This document shows, one piece after another, positions 20,075 through 28,431 of a stretch of 64,000 nucleotides of DNA. Where the stretch lies: contig CAYZQO010000014.1 of NCBI GenBank assembly GCA_964480725.1, positions 1-64,000 on the forward strand. Reading direction: 5' to 3'. The notes beneath the pieces are model-generated. The model saw only the letters and a list, made by a program, of their open reading frames with translations, searched no databases and was not told the origin of the DNA. The position numbers were made by a program, and so were the translations under genes. This stretch comes from JAFGBI01 sp964480725. GTDB taxonomy: Bacteria; Myxococcota_A; Polyangia; Polyangiales; Polyangiaceae. Each line of letters starts with the position of its first letter. The stretch's first letter is position 1.

Positions 20075-20725
20075 GTGTCGCTGCTGGGGACGCTCTACGT
20101 CGCGGCGCTGGTCCTCGGGCTCGGCGTCAATCTGCTCCAGTTCGTCCTCGCCGGACTGGAGGGTGGCGACGCGGACGTCGATCACGGCGACCTCGACGCT
20201 GGCGGCGACGGCGAGCTCGGGACGGCGGATCACGGGGAGATCGTGCACCCCACCGGTGCGGCGGCGCACCACGGGATCGAGGCGGGCTTCCTCCCCCTGG
20301 TGCTCAGCCTGCGCTTCTGGACCTTCGGCTCGCTGGCGTTTGGCGTCGTCGGCTCGCTGCTGCATTTCTTGGGGCTGGCGCCGGCACTGGTGTCGCTGGC
20401 GGTCGCCACCGCCGTGGGCCTCGGCTCGGGCCTGTTCTCCTCCTGGGTCTTCCGGGCGCTCGCGCGGAGCTCGAGCCAGTCGGGCGCGGTCGCGACGGAC
20501 GCGGTGGGACAGGTCGGGCGGGTCCTGGTCCCGGTCGAGCGCGGCGCTCGCGGCAAGGTCCGGATCCAGGTTCGCGGGCAGACGGTGGACTACCTCGCCA
20601 CCACCGACGACGAGCGGCTCGAGGCCGGGATGGACGTGCTGGTCGCCGAGGTGCGTGACGACGAGGTGCACGTCTGCCGCGCGCCGTCGGAGTTCGCCGG
20701 ACCCCCGAGCGAGGACGGCGCGTGA
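20075..20725 (+). CDS. NfeD-like membrane protein with C-terminal OB-fold
   Basis: 216 residues. One hydrophobic segment lies at about 4-28, then an Asp/Gly/His-rich loop (about 30-60), then two membrane segments (about 80-125). A C-terminal soluble domain (about 138-205, VGQVGRVLVPVERG to VLVAEVRDDEVHV) has the beta pattern of the NfeD/YqiJ OB-fold. NfeD-type proteins are encoded beside flotillins and are thought to bind them or control their membrane assembly; the two SPFH genes follow here. GTG 20075 is the first start giving an N-terminal membrane segment, supported by TACGCT at -7. A 176-nt gap separates it from the first flotillin, which may have its own promoter. Confidence 0.8.
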   Translation: MSLLGTLYVAALVLGLGVNLLQFVLAGLEGGDADVDHGDLDAGGDGELGTADHGEIVHPTGAAAHHGIEAGFLPLVLSLRFWTFGSLAFGVVGSLLHFLGLAPALVSLAVATAVGLGSGLFSSWVFRALARSSSQSGAVATDAVGQVGRVLVPVERGARGKVRIQVRGQTVDYLATTDDERLEAGMDVLVAEVRDDEVHVCRAPSEFAGPPSEDGA

Positions 20726-20888
20726 GGTCGTGGGTGGTGGCCTCGTGGCCACCGGGTCGCGCCGCTCGCTCCCTCGGTTGACCGCGCCCGCCCCCGGGGG
20801 TCGCCAATTAGTAGCGCGAGTTCCAGTGGTTGCAGTCGTCCGGCGGTGGTGCGTCGCGAAATGGGGCGAGCGGGCGAGAAACCTTCAC

Positions 20889-20894
20889 TATCCT
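20889..20894 (+). promoter_or_regulatory. Candidate -10 (TATCCT) for the flotillin pair, leaderless spacing
   Basis: TATCCT is 7 nt before ATG 20902 and there is no Shine-Dalgarno. It would let the two SPFH genes be transcribed apart from the NfeD gene. Confidence 0.45.
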
Positions 20895-20901
20895 CGCCAG
20901 A

Positions 20902-22206
20902 ATGTCCAAGCAAGACCTCGGCCTCGATCTCGGGGCGATGGCGGATCCCGCGCTGATTTTCATCGGGGGAGCCGTCGGCCTCGTCGTTCTCATCGGCATC
21001 ATCCTCTACGTCGTCTCGCAGATCCTGCTCATCTGCAGGCCGAGCGAGCTGATGGTCATCAGCGGCCAGCAGCACAAGCTCGCGGACGGCTCCGTCGTCG
21101 GCTACAAAGTCCTGCACGGGGGGCGCGGGATCCGGATCCCGATCCTCGAGCAGGTGAACCGCATGGATAAGCGGCTCATCCCCGTGATGGTGGAGGTGCA
21201 GAACGCCTACTCCAAGGGGGGGATCCCGCTCACCGTTCACGCGATCGCCAACGTGAAGGTGACCAGCGATCGCAAGTTCGTGCGCAACGCGATCGAGCGC
21301 TGCCTCTCCATGTCACCGCGCCAGATCGGCACCGTGGCGCAGCAGACGCTGGAGGGCGTGCTCCGCGAGGTGGTCGCCGAGCTCACCCCCGAGGAGGTGA
21401 ACGAGGATCGCCTCAAGTTCGCCGAGACGCTGCGCAAGCACGCCGAGGACGATCTGCAGAAGCTGGGGCTGGAGCTCGACGTGCTCAAGATCCAGACGGT
21501 GACCGACGAGCAGGGGTACATGGACGGCCTCGGCCGCGGTCAGATCGCGCGCATGGTGCGCGACGCCCAGAACGCCGAGAACTCTGCCAACCAGGCCATC
21601 GCCGAGGCGCAGGCGACGAACCGCCAGCGGGCGGAGACGGCGCAGAAGCAGGCGGAGGCCACCGTGCTCACCAAGCGCAACGAGCTCCGCGCGGAGCTCG
21701 CCAAGCTCGAGGCCGAGGCCAAATCGATCGAGAACGAGGCCGCCGTGGCCGCGGAGACGGCCCGGGCTCAGGCGGAGCAGGAGCTGCAGAAGCTCCGCAG
21801 TGAGCTGGAGAAGCTCCGGCTCGACGTCGAGGTGTTCCTGCCGGCCGAGGCCCAGCGCCTGGGGGCCGAGGCCGAGGCCCGCGCCAAGGCCTCGCCGGTG
21901 TTCGAGCAGGTCAAGGCCCAGGCGGAGGCGCTCCGACTCGTCTCCACGGAGTGGCAGTCCGCGGGACGCGACGGGCGCGACCTCTACGTGCTGCAGCACC
22001 TGCGGGAGTTCGTGGAGGCCGCGGTGGCCCGGGTCGGGCGCACCAAGATCGGTGAGCTCGCCGTGGTCGATGGCGGCGACGGCGCGAGCTTCACGGGCGC
22101 GGTCGCCAGCTTCCCGGCCGCGGTCGCCGAGGTCGTCAGGCAAACCGGTCGGGCCGTCGGGGTCGACGTCGCGGCGCTGCTCGGCGGCGGGGAGGCGGGC
22201 AAATGA
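20902..22206 (+). CDS. Flotillin-like SPFH protein A
   Basis: 434 residues. An N-terminal membrane helix (about 17-42) anchors an SPFH/band-7 domain (about 45-210: PSELMVISG, SKGGIPLTVHAIANVKV, LTPEEVNEDRLKFAETL, LDVLKIQTVTDE). Next comes a long Ala/Glu/Gln coiled coil (about 225-345) and a C-terminal oligomerisation region. Flotillins form large membrane-associated assemblies linked to membrane fluidity and lateral organisation. It is followed by a second SPFH gene overlapping by four bases (ATGA), so a hetero-oligomer is likely. The start is ATG with TATCCT at -7. Confidence 0.88.
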   Translation: MSKQDLGLDLGAMADPALIFIGGAVGLVVLIGIILYVVSQILLICRPSELMVISGQQHKLADGSVVGYKVLHGGRGIRIPILEQVNRMDKRLIPVMVEVQNAYSKGGIPLTVHAIANVKVTSDRKFVRNAIERCLSMSPRQIGTVAQQTLEGVLREVVAELTPEEVNEDRLKFAETLRKHAEDDLQKLGLELDVLKIQTVTDEQGYMDGLGRGQIARMVRDAQNAENSANQAIAEAQATNRQRAETAQKQAEATVLTKRNELRAELAKLEAEAKSIENEAAVAAETARAQAEQELQKLRSELEKLRLDVEVFLPAEAQRLGAEAEARAKASPVFEQVKAQAEALRLVSTEWQSAGRDGRDLYVLQHLREFVEAAVARVGRTKIGELAVVDGGDGASFTGAVASFPAAVAEVVRQTGRAVGVDVAALLGGGEAGK

Positions 22207-23444
22207 ACCTCCCCGGCCTCCTGCTCGCCACCCTCGTCGGCGTCCTCGTCGTCGGCCTGTTCCTCTACTGGGGCATCAAGAAGCTGCTCTACGTCGCAGC
22301 GCCGAACGAGGCGCTGATCTTCAGTGGTTCGACGCGCCGGGTGCAAAACCGCACCATCCCCTACGTCTTCGTGCGCGGCGGGCGGCGGATGCGCCGGCCC
22401 ATCCTGGAGCGGGTCGATAGCCTCGACCTGAGCATGTTCACCGTGCACGTGAACGTGAGCGGGGCGTTCAGCAAGGGCGGTATCCCGCTCACCATCCAGG
22501 GCGTCGCCAACGTCAAGCTCCCGGGCGAGGAGCCCCTGCTCGCCAACGCGGTCGAGCGCTTCCTCGGCCGCTCGCGCGAGGAGATCTACCACATCGCCAA
22601 GGAGACCCTGGAGGGCAACCTCCGCGGCGTGCTGGCGAGCCTCACCCCCGAGGAGGTGAACGAGGACAAGATGCGCTTCGCGCACACGCTGCTCGAGGAG
22701 GCGGAGCACGACATGAGCCGTGTCGGGATCGTGCTCGACACGCTGAAGGTGCAGAACGTCACCGACGAGGTGAACTACCTCTCGAGCATCGGCCGCATCC
22801 GGGGCGCGGAGCTGAACCGCAAGCAGGCGATCGCGGAGGCCGAGGCGCGCGCCGACGCGGCCGTGCAGCAGGCGGCGAACTGGGCCGCGTCCGAGGTGGC
22901 CAAGCTCGACGCGGATCTGCAGGTGGCGCGGCAAGAGACGGCCAAGCGGGTCGCTGATGCCCGGAGCCGCCGCGAGGCGATGATCCAGGAGTCTCGCGGG
23001 CAGGTGCTGGCTCAGATCGCGGAGGCGAAGGCGGAGATCGAGCGCCAGAAGGCGCGCTCGCTGCAGGAGAAGCGGCGGCTGGACGCGGACGTCGTGCAGC
23101 CCGCCCTCGCCAGGCAGCGCGCCGCCGAGGAGTCCGCGCGCGGCGAGGCGGCGCTCGTCATCGAGCGCGGCCGCGCCGAGGGCGAGGGCCTGAAGCAGTT
23201 GGTCGAGGCGTTTCGCGCCGGCGGCGCCGGCGCTCGCGACGTCCTGGCGCTGCAGAGCCTGCTCCCGCTGCTCGGCAGCATCTCCGGGGCGCACGTCCCG
23301 CTCGGCATCGGCAGGCTCACCGTCCTGCCCGTGGCCGGCACCGACGGCGGGGGCACGGCGCGCACGGCCATCGGCGCGGCCGAGCAGATCCGCGCCGCGA
23401 CGGGCGTGGACATCGCGGGGATCGCCAAGAAGCTCGGGGGCTGA
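22203..23444 (+). CDS. Flotillin-like SPFH protein B
   Basis: 413 residues with the same architecture as its upstream neighbour: membrane helix (about 5-27), SPFH domain (FSKGGIPLTIQGVANVKL, LTPEEVNEDKMRFAHTL, LDTLKVQNVTDE), coiled coil (about 205-325) and a Gly/Ala-rich tail. Shared motifs show that the pair arose by duplication, but their coiled coils and tails have diverged. Its ATG lies inside the upstream stop (ATGA) with GGGAGG as Shine-Dalgarno, giving coupled translation and probably balanced amounts of the two subunits. A strong hairpin follows nine bases after the stop. Confidence 0.88.
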   Translation: MNLPGLLLATLVGVLVVGLFLYWGIKKLLYVAAPNEALIFSGSTRRVQNRTIPYVFVRGGRRMRRPILERVDSLDLSMFTVHVNVSGAFSKGGIPLTIQGVANVKLPGEEPLLANAVERFLGRSREEIYHIAKETLEGNLRGVLASLTPEEVNEDKMRFAHTLLEEAEHDMSRVGIVLDTLKVQNVTDEVNYLSSIGRIRGAELNRKQAIAEAEARADAAVQQAANWAASEVAKLDADLQVARQETAKRVADARSRREAMIQESRGQVLAQIAEAKAEIERQKARSLQEKRRLDADVVQPALARQRAAEESARGEAALVIERGRAEGEGLKQLVEAFRAGGAGARDVLALQSLLPLLGSISGAHVPLGIGRLTVLPVAGTDGGGTARTAIGAAEQIRAATGVDIAGIAKKLGG

Positions 23445-23452
23445 AGCGGCCG

Positions 23453-23499
23453 GACCGTCGCGAGGGGGCCGGCGGTGCTCGCCGCTCCTCGCGACGGTC
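23453..23499 (+). terminator. Strong hairpin closing the flotillin module
   Basis: A 12-bp perfect stem (23453-23464 with 23488-23499) encloses an inner 5-bp hairpin (23470-23474 with 23480-23484). It starts nine bases after the flotillin B stop. There is no T run, so termination may be structure-driven, or it may protect the 3' end. Confidence 0.6.
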
Positions 23500-23639
23500 G
23501 TCGCGCTGCGGCGGGCGCCCGAGGACCGAGCGACGGGCGCGGCGTGGGCGCTCTCGGACGCTGGACCCCGGGGCATTAGCCGTTGACTTCGCGCGAAATG
23601 CTGCGACGGTCGGCGGGGCGGAGCGAGGAGCTGCGAGCG

Positions 23640-24734
23640 ATGCCGGTCAAGACGTTCTATCTGGCCGCCACTGGCCAGAACCGGGGGAAGACCACCCTCA
23701 GCCTGGGGCTCGCCCAGACGCTGAAGTCGCGGGGCCTGCGCGTGGGCTTCATCAAGCCCGTGGGGCAGCGGATCGTCAGCCTCGACGCGACCACCGCGGA
23801 CGAGGACGTCGTGCTCCTGCACAAGGTGCTCGGCGCTACGGACGCGCTCGCGGACATGAGCCCGGTGCACATCCCGCGCGGGTTCACCCAGCGGTACATC
23901 CGCGGTGAGGAGGGGACCACCGCGGAGCACCTGGAGCGCATTCGGACCGCGTTCGAGCGGGTCTGCGCCGACAAGGACGTCGTGCTTGTGGAGGGGACCG
24001 GGCATGCGGGCGTCGGCGGCGTGCTCGGGCTCTCCAACGCGGCGGTCGCGGGGGCGCTGGGGCTCGAGGCGATCATCGTCTCCGGGGGCGGGATCGGCCG
24101 CCCCATCGACGAGATCGTGCTGAACCGCGCGCTCTTCCAGGCGCACGGCGTCCCCCTGCTCGGCGCCGTGGTCAACAAGGTCGATCTGGAGAGCCACCCG
24201 GACGCGGCGGCCATCGTCACCCGGGGCCTCGAGCACCTCGGGATCGACGTGCTGGGGGTGATCCCGTTCGTGCCGCTCCTGTCGTACCTGACCATGGAGC
24301 TCATCGTGCAGGCGCTCCCCGGTCGGATGATCGCCGAGGGGCGGCTGGACCTGTTGATCACCAATGTGCAGGTCGCGGCCATGGCGGCACGGCGCGCCCT
24401 CGAGTTCTTCCGGGACCGGACGCTGGTGATCACCCCGGGCGACCGCGACGACATCCTGCTCGCGGTGCTGAGCGCCCTCAGCATCGACCCGACCAAGAAG
24501 TGTGTCACGGGCCTCGTCGTGACCGCCGGCATCGAGCCGCCCCCGTCCATCATGCGGCTGCTCCGCGAGCGGCAGATCCCGGCCTACCTCGTGCAGACCG
24601 ACACCTACGACACGGCCTCCGCCGTCCACGACATGCTGGTCAAGATCCGGGGCAGCGACACCACCAAGGTGAACGAGGTGGTGCGCGTGGTGGGGCAGCA
24701 CGTGGACGTGGACCGGCTGCTCGCGCGCCTCTGA
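23640..24734 (+). CDS. BioD-like P-loop protein with DRTGG domain
   Basis: 364 residues. The N-terminal ~210 residues form a dethiobiotin-synthetase-like AAA_26 P-loop domain with Walker A AATGQNRGKTT (9-19), GFIKPVGQR and LVEGTGHAGVGGV. The C-terminal part matches DRTGG domains (ITNVQVAAMAARRALEFF, TLVITPGDRDDI, PAYLVQTDTYDTAS). The combination occurs at the N-terminus of long phosphotransacetylases (Pta), but here no catalytic Pta domain follows, so it is a stand-alone sensor or regulatory ATPase-like protein. It is not BioD itself; there are no biotin genes nearby. ATG 23640 has GGAG upstream. Confidence 0.8.
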   Translation: MPVKTFYLAATGQNRGKTTLSLGLAQTLKSRGLRVGFIKPVGQRIVSLDATTADEDVVLLHKVLGATDALADMSPVHIPRGFTQRYIRGEEGTTAEHLERIRTAFERVCADKDVVLVEGTGHAGVGGVLGLSNAAVAGALGLEAIIVSGGGIGRPIDEIVLNRALFQAHGVPLLGAVVNKVDLESHPDAAAIVTRGLEHLGIDVLGVIPFVPLLSYLTMELIVQALPGRMIAEGRLDLLITNVQVAAMAARRALEFFRDRTLVITPGDRDDILLAVLSALSIDPTKKCVTGLVVTAGIEPPPSIMRLLRERQIPAYLVQTDTYDTASAVHDMLVKIRGSDTTKVNEVVRVVGQHVDVDRLLARL

Positions 24735-24755
24735 GGCCGCGGAGGAGCTGAGCGC

Positions 24756-25673
24756 TTGTTCCCCTCGTGTTCGTCGCGGCCGCCCCGTCGCGTGCCTCGT
24801 CGCGGCGTACCGCTCGCCGCGCTCGTCACGCTCGTGGCGGCGATCACCGGCTGTGGCCGGCCGGCGGCGCCCCTCGCGGCCGTCGCGCCGCCGAGCCCGG
24901 CGGCGACCTCGAGCGCCCCGGCGGCGGCGCCTCGCGTGGTCCCGCTGGGTTTGGCCGACGCGCCGCCCGCCGCCGCCGCAGGCTCGGCGGCGCCCCCGTC
25001 GCTGGCGGCCGCGCTGCCGGCCGGCGTCGAGGTCGGGGTGCGCACGCCGGTGGCCGTCCCCGGCGACCAGGACGTCGTCGTCTACTCGGGCCCGGCCGAC
25101 CGTCGCCGTGCCTTCGTCTACCTGCACGGCGTCTGCGGCGATCCCGGCGCCGTCGAATCGTGGGTCCACGTCGTCACGGCCCGTGGCACCCTGGTCGTGC
25201 TGCGGGGGGAGTCGCCCTGCGCGAGCCGCCCGGGGCGATCCTCGTGGAAGGCGCCCGCGACCACCATCGCCGCGCGCATCGAGCGCGCCCTCGCCGCGGT
25301 GCGCGCGCACCGCGGCGGACTGCTCGACTCGAACGAGGCCGTGCTGATCGGCTACTCGCAGGGGGCGGCCCGGGCCGAACAGCTCGCGCGACTCCGACCG
25401 GACGCCTTCCCCCGCGTGGTGCTCGCGAGCGGGCCGACGCCGCCCGAACCGGAGGCGCTCGCCGGCGCCGCGGCGGTCGCGGTCCTCGCCGGCTCCAAGG
25501 AGTATCAGGCGCCGCTCGAGATCGGGGTGGCGGCGCTGTGCGAGGCGGGCCTACGCGCTCGCTTCTTCTCGCTCCCCGGCGCGGCCCACGGCGAGTACGG
25601 CCACGAGGGAGCCCGCGTCGTGGACCAGGTCCTCGCCTGGCTGCTCGAGGAGGGCTCTCCTGGGGGGGATTGA
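24756..25673 (+). CDS. Alpha/beta-hydrolase lipoprotein
   Basis: 305 residues. The signal peptide ends in lipobox ITGC (Cys33), followed by a Pro/Ala-rich spacer to about residue 90. The hydrolase fold shows an oxyanion-hole VYLHG (121-125), nucleophile Ser201 in GYSQGA and catalytic His278 in AAHGEYG. The acid is probably Glu249 in LAGSKEYQ rather than the usual Asp. The substrate is unknown; its lipidation places it in the envelope. Start is TTG 24756 with an excellent GGAGGAG at 24741-24747. It lies 21 bases after the BioD-like gene on the same strand and may be cotranscribed with it. Confidence 0.75.
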   Translation: MFPSCSSRPPRRVPRRGVPLAALVTLVAAITGCGRPAAPLAAVAPPSPAATSSAPAAAPRVVPLGLADAPPAAAAGSAAPPSLAAALPAGVEVGVRTPVAVPGDQDVVVYSGPADRRRAFVYLHGVCGDPGAVESWVHVVTARGTLVVLRGESPCASRPGRSSWKAPATTIAARIERALAAVRAHRGGLLDSNEAVLIGYSQGAARAEQLARLRPDAFPRVVLASGPTPPEPEALAGAAAVAVLAGSKEYQAPLEIGVAALCEAGLRARFFSLPGAAHGEYGHEGARVVDQVLAWLLEEGSPGGD

Positions 25674-25693
25674 CCCTGGTGCGAGACTAGTTT

Positions 25694-25722
25694 TTGACTC
25701 CTGGGCGCGGCCGGGATACCCC
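25694..25722 (+). promoter_or_regulatory. Candidate promoter TTGACT-17-TACCCC
   Basis: It lies upstream of the lipoprotein gene at 25746. The -35 is good and the -10 weak. The transcript would begin near 25729, inside the palindrome that carries the ribosome binding site. Confidence 0.35.
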
Positions 25723-25724
25723 CT

Positions 25725-25736
25725 CTCCTCGAGGAG
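25725..25736 (+). promoter_or_regulatory. 12-bp perfect palindrome over a ribosome binding site
   Basis: CTCCTCGAGGAG is a perfect inverted repeat whose right half begins the Shine-Dalgarno (GGAGGG, 25733-25738). It ends 9 nt before ATG 25746. It could act as an operator or hide the binding site in RNA. Confidence 0.4.
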
Positions 25737-25745
25737 GGAAGTCCG

Positions 25746-26441
25746 ATGCGAAGGGAACCGAAGACTCTCGTCATCCTGTCGATCTCCGTGCTGGGGACGG
25801 TCGGCTGCGGCGCGATGCAGGCGACGCCGACGATGCCGCCTCAGCCTGGCGTCCCGCAGTGCGCCCTGCAGTCGAAGAGCCTGACGCCGCAGACCAACGG
25901 GCTCGGTGTCCTGACCGCGGTGACGTTCGTCGCCCCGAGCGACGCCGCCGCGAAGTTCCTTCCGACGCGGTGTTGTGGGCGCCTCATGCCGGAAACCGTG
26001 CACACCATGTGCACGGCCAACGGCAGTGGCACGTTGAGCACCACCTTCACTCTGGCGCAAGGCACTAGCCAGACCGTGTCGCGCAGCGTCATCCTGCCTT
26101 GGAAGAACGTGGCCCAGGTGCGGACCATCGCCAGCGGATATTCCCCCATCTACCTCGCGTTCCAGTGCACCGTTCCGGTCGTCATCAACGGCGAGTCGAG
26201 CACCTGCAGCTACTCGAGCCAGGCTTCGTTCTCGCCGTCCTCGCTACCCGCGCAGCTCAACCAGAGCGCCGCGCCCGCCTGCTGCGCGTTGCTCGACGGG
26301 CCCGCCGGCCCCGTGCTCGCGCGCTCGCCTGGCGCCGAGCCCTGGTGGCGCGCCGAGTCGCCCGCGGCATCGGCGAGCTCGGCGCCGTCGCCCCTCCCCG
26401 ACCCGGGCACCCTCGCTCGCCTCGACGCGACCTGGCGGTGA
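25746..26441 (+). CDS. Hypothetical Cys-containing lipoprotein
   Basis: 231 residues. The signal peptide ends in VLGTVGC (Cys21). The mature part has repeated cysteines (QCALQ, RCCGRL, TMCTAN, QCTV, TCSYSS, PACCALL), suggesting several disulfides in a small beta-rich extracytoplasmic domain. The last 50 residues are Pro/Ala/Ser-rich and probably disordered. I do not recognise the family. The gene has a strong Shine-Dalgarno inside a perfect palindrome, suggesting control of translation or transcription. It converges on a lipoprotein gene, with a hairpin between them. Confidence 0.7.
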   Translation: MRREPKTLVILSISVLGTVGCGAMQATPTMPPQPGVPQCALQSKSLTPQTNGLGVLTAVTFVAPSDAAAKFLPTRCCGRLMPETVHTMCTANGSGTLSTTFTLAQGTSQTVSRSVILPWKNVAQVRTIASGYSPIYLAFQCTVPVVINGESSTCSYSSQASFSPSSLPAQLNQSAAPACCALLDGPAGPVLARSPGAEPWWRAESPAASASSAPSPLPDPGTLARLDATWR

Positions 26442-26458
26442 CTCTGCCCGTCCCGGCG

Positions 26459-26489
26459 CTGGGCACGGCGTCCTGGTCGTCGTGCCCGG
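26459..26489. terminator. Possible bidirectional terminator
   Basis: GGGCACG/CGTGCCC (26461-26467 with 26481-26487), extendable by two pairs, sits between two convergent lipoprotein genes and is followed by a further GC-rich inverted repeat. No T run. Confidence 0.4.
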
Positions 26490-26528
26490 GCCGGTGACCC
26501 CCCGGCCGGGCCCCGGGTTGCCGCTCGG

Positions 26529-28283
26529 TCAGGGGGCGGTGGTGAAGTACTGGGCGGCGGAGTGGGTGAAGGTGCCGGAGCCGCGGTGCGGGCCGGCGGG
26601 GATGCTGTGGTCGTTCCAGGAGAAGGCGTCCAGGAACCCCGACGGCCCGGCGAGCCCGTCCACCGTCGTCGGATCGCCGTGCGTCTCGACGACCCAGGAG
26701 TACGTCTCGGCGGGCCGGATGGCGAGGGCACCGACCGAGAACTCGGGCAGGGTGATCTCCTCGCGGGCGGTGACGACGTTGAGGGTATCGAGGTAGTCCG
26801 TGCGCTGGATCCGCACCAGCACCGCGCCGGGACCCCCGCCGCGGCGGAAGCTGAAGGGGGTCGCCGTCGTCACGTCCGTGGCGCCAGCGAGTGGTAGCAG
26901 CAGCGTCGAGGGCTCCGGGATGGTGAGGGCCACGGTCGCGCTCGAGCCGAGGCCGTCGGCGTGGGCGAGGGCAAAGGGGTCGTCGCGGAAGCCTCCCTCC
27001 GAGACGGCAACGGTGACGGACGAACGGCTGATGGTCGGGGCCAGCACCGAGAAGGCGTCCGGTGCCGAGAGCATCCGCACGAGCTCGATGGCGGCGCCGG
27101 AGGTGAAGCGCAAGAAGACCGCGTTCTCGCGATCGAGGCCCACGTCGGGGACGACGCTCCCCTGCAGCGTGTTGGTCGGGATCGGCGAGGCCGGTGGGGT
27201 CAGGTCGAGCGCGAAGTCGGCAGTATCGTCCACCGAGAGCACCGCCGGGCTCGACTCCGCGTAGGCGAGGTAGTCGTTCGGGAGCGACGTCTCGGGGTCG
27301 ACCTGGAAGAGCAGGCCGTGCGCGGTCGCGACGGTGGTCGATCCCCCGCTCCAGACCATGGTCGCCAGGCCGATGCCGCCCTCGTCGACGTCGACCACCT
27401 TCGTCCCATCGGGGCTGCCCAGCCCCACGGTGAGCGTTCGGCTTTCCCCGAAGCTGCCGCCCGTCTGCTCCACGCCGAAGTCGCCGCTGCGCGACTCGAG
27501 CCCGTCGTAGATCTGCAGCGTGGGATCGCGGCGCGTGAGCCCCTGGAAGACCCAGCCGTGGGTGACCCGCTGCTCGACGCCGGCGTTGACCACGAGCGAG
27601 ACATCGTACTCGGTCGAGACGTCCACGACCTCGAACTCGCCGTCGTCGTCGGTGGTGGTCGGCGTCCCATCGACCTCGAGCGCGACGCCGGGGAGCTCGT
27701 GCCCCCAGAAGTCGATGAGCCGGCCGCGCACGGTGGCGTTGCCAGCGGCGCCGGCGGCCCCGCCGGTATCGAAGCCGCCGGTATCGGAGCCGCCGGTTTC
27801 GGCCCCGCCCGTGGCGGCGCCCCCAGCCTCGGCGCCCCCAGTTTCGTCGCCCCCAGTTTCGTCGCCCCCGGTTTCGGCGCCACCCGTGTCGGCGCCGCCC
27901 GTGTCGCCGCCGCCGGTATCGGTGCCGCCCGTGTTGGCCCCGCCCGTGTCCGTGCCGCCGGCGCCGGCGTCGCCGCCGCTCGCGCCACCCGCACCGTCGC
28001 CGCCCTCGCCGCCGTCGGTCGCCTCTCCGCCCGCTTCGACCCCGCCCGAGGCGGTGCCCGCATCGCCTCCGGTGCTCGCCCCGCCCACGAGCGGCGCGCC
28101 CCCGCCCGTGGTCGCACCGGTGCCGTTCCCCCCGCCCGCCACGGCCCCGTTCCCGGCGGTCGAGGCACCGGACGCTCCCCCCGTGCCGGGTCGCGCGGGG
28201 CCGTCCTGGACCCGGGTTTCCGAGCTGCAAGCGAGGATCAGCCCCGCGACCGAGCAGAGGCAACCGAGGTGAAGGGATTTCAT
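26529..28283 (-). CDS. Stalked lipoprotein with carboxypeptidase-regulatory-like domain
   Basis: 584 residues. The signal peptide ends in LILACS (Cys19). Residues ~30-185 are Gly/Thr/Asp/Ala-rich with many DTGGA/ETGGA pentads, a flexible stalk. A carboxypeptidase-regulatory-like beta-sandwich follows (ATVRGRLIDFWGHELPGVAL, DDDGEFEVVDV). The remaining ~330 residues are beta-rich without a recognisable catalytic motif; the C-terminal third (PAETYSWVVETHG) resembles fibronectin-like repeats of surface proteins. GGAG lies 7 nt before the ATG. The gene follows another lipoprotein on the same strand after 148 bases that hold a CATAAT -10 candidate, so it may have its own promoter. Confidence 0.8.
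   Translation of the reverse strand: MKSLHLGCLCSVAGLILACSSETRVQDGPARPGTGGASGASTAGNGAVAGGGNGTGATTGGGAPLVGGASTGGDAGTASGGVEAGGEATDGGEGGDGAGGASGGDAGAGGTDTGGANTGGTDTGGGDTGGADTGGAETGGDETGGDETGGAEAGGAATGGAETGGSDTGGFDTGGAAGAAGNATVRGRLIDFWGHELPGVALEVDGTPTTTDDDGEFEVVDVSTEYDVSLVVNAGVEQRVTHGWVFQGLTRRDPTLQIYDGLESRSGDFGVEQTGGSFGESRTLTVGLGSPDGTKVVDVDEGGIGLATMVWSGGSTTVATAHGLLFQVDPETSLPNDYLAYAESSPAVLSVDDTADFALDLTPPASPIPTNTLQGSVVPDVGLDRENAVFLRFTSGAAIELVRMLSAPDAFSVLAPTISRSSVTVAVSEGGFRDDPFALAHADGLGSSATVALTIPEPSTLLLPLAGATDVTTATPFSFRRGGGPGAVLVRIQRTDYLDTLNVVTAREEITLPEFSVGALAIRPAETYSWVVETHGDPTTVDGLAGPSGFLDAFSWNDHSIPAGPHRGSGTFTHSAAQYFTTAP
27760..27965 (-). repeat. About 13 degenerate 15-nt repeats coding GGA(D/E)T
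   Basis: Units such as GCCCCCAGTTTCGTC recur head to tail, two of them identical. The multiple-of-three period keeps frame whatever the copy number. Confidence 0.85.
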
Positions 28284-28332
28284 GAGGTGGCTCCGTTCGA
28301 CGCCGCGCCGCCGCGCGCGTCGCCCGGGGGCG

Positions 28333-28338
28333 ATTATG
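28333..28338 (-). promoter_or_regulatory. Candidate -10 (CATAAT) between two lipoprotein genes
   Basis: CATAAT matches five of six consensus bases, with TGGCCT 17 nt upstream. It would give a leader of about 40 nt carrying GGAG before ATG 28283. Confidence 0.4.
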
Positions 28339-28431
28339 TGCGCCTTTTGCGCTCGAGGCCAGGCCCGGGGTCGCGCTGGACCCCGTCGGGCCGGTCGGCC
28401 CTGCGGGACCGTGGCTCGCGCCCCGGGCGCG

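Noticed and set aside
21984..25310. A 1108-codon minus-strand frame across the flotillin B and BioD-like genes
   Set aside because: It overlaps several well-supported genes and lacks any recognisable domain.
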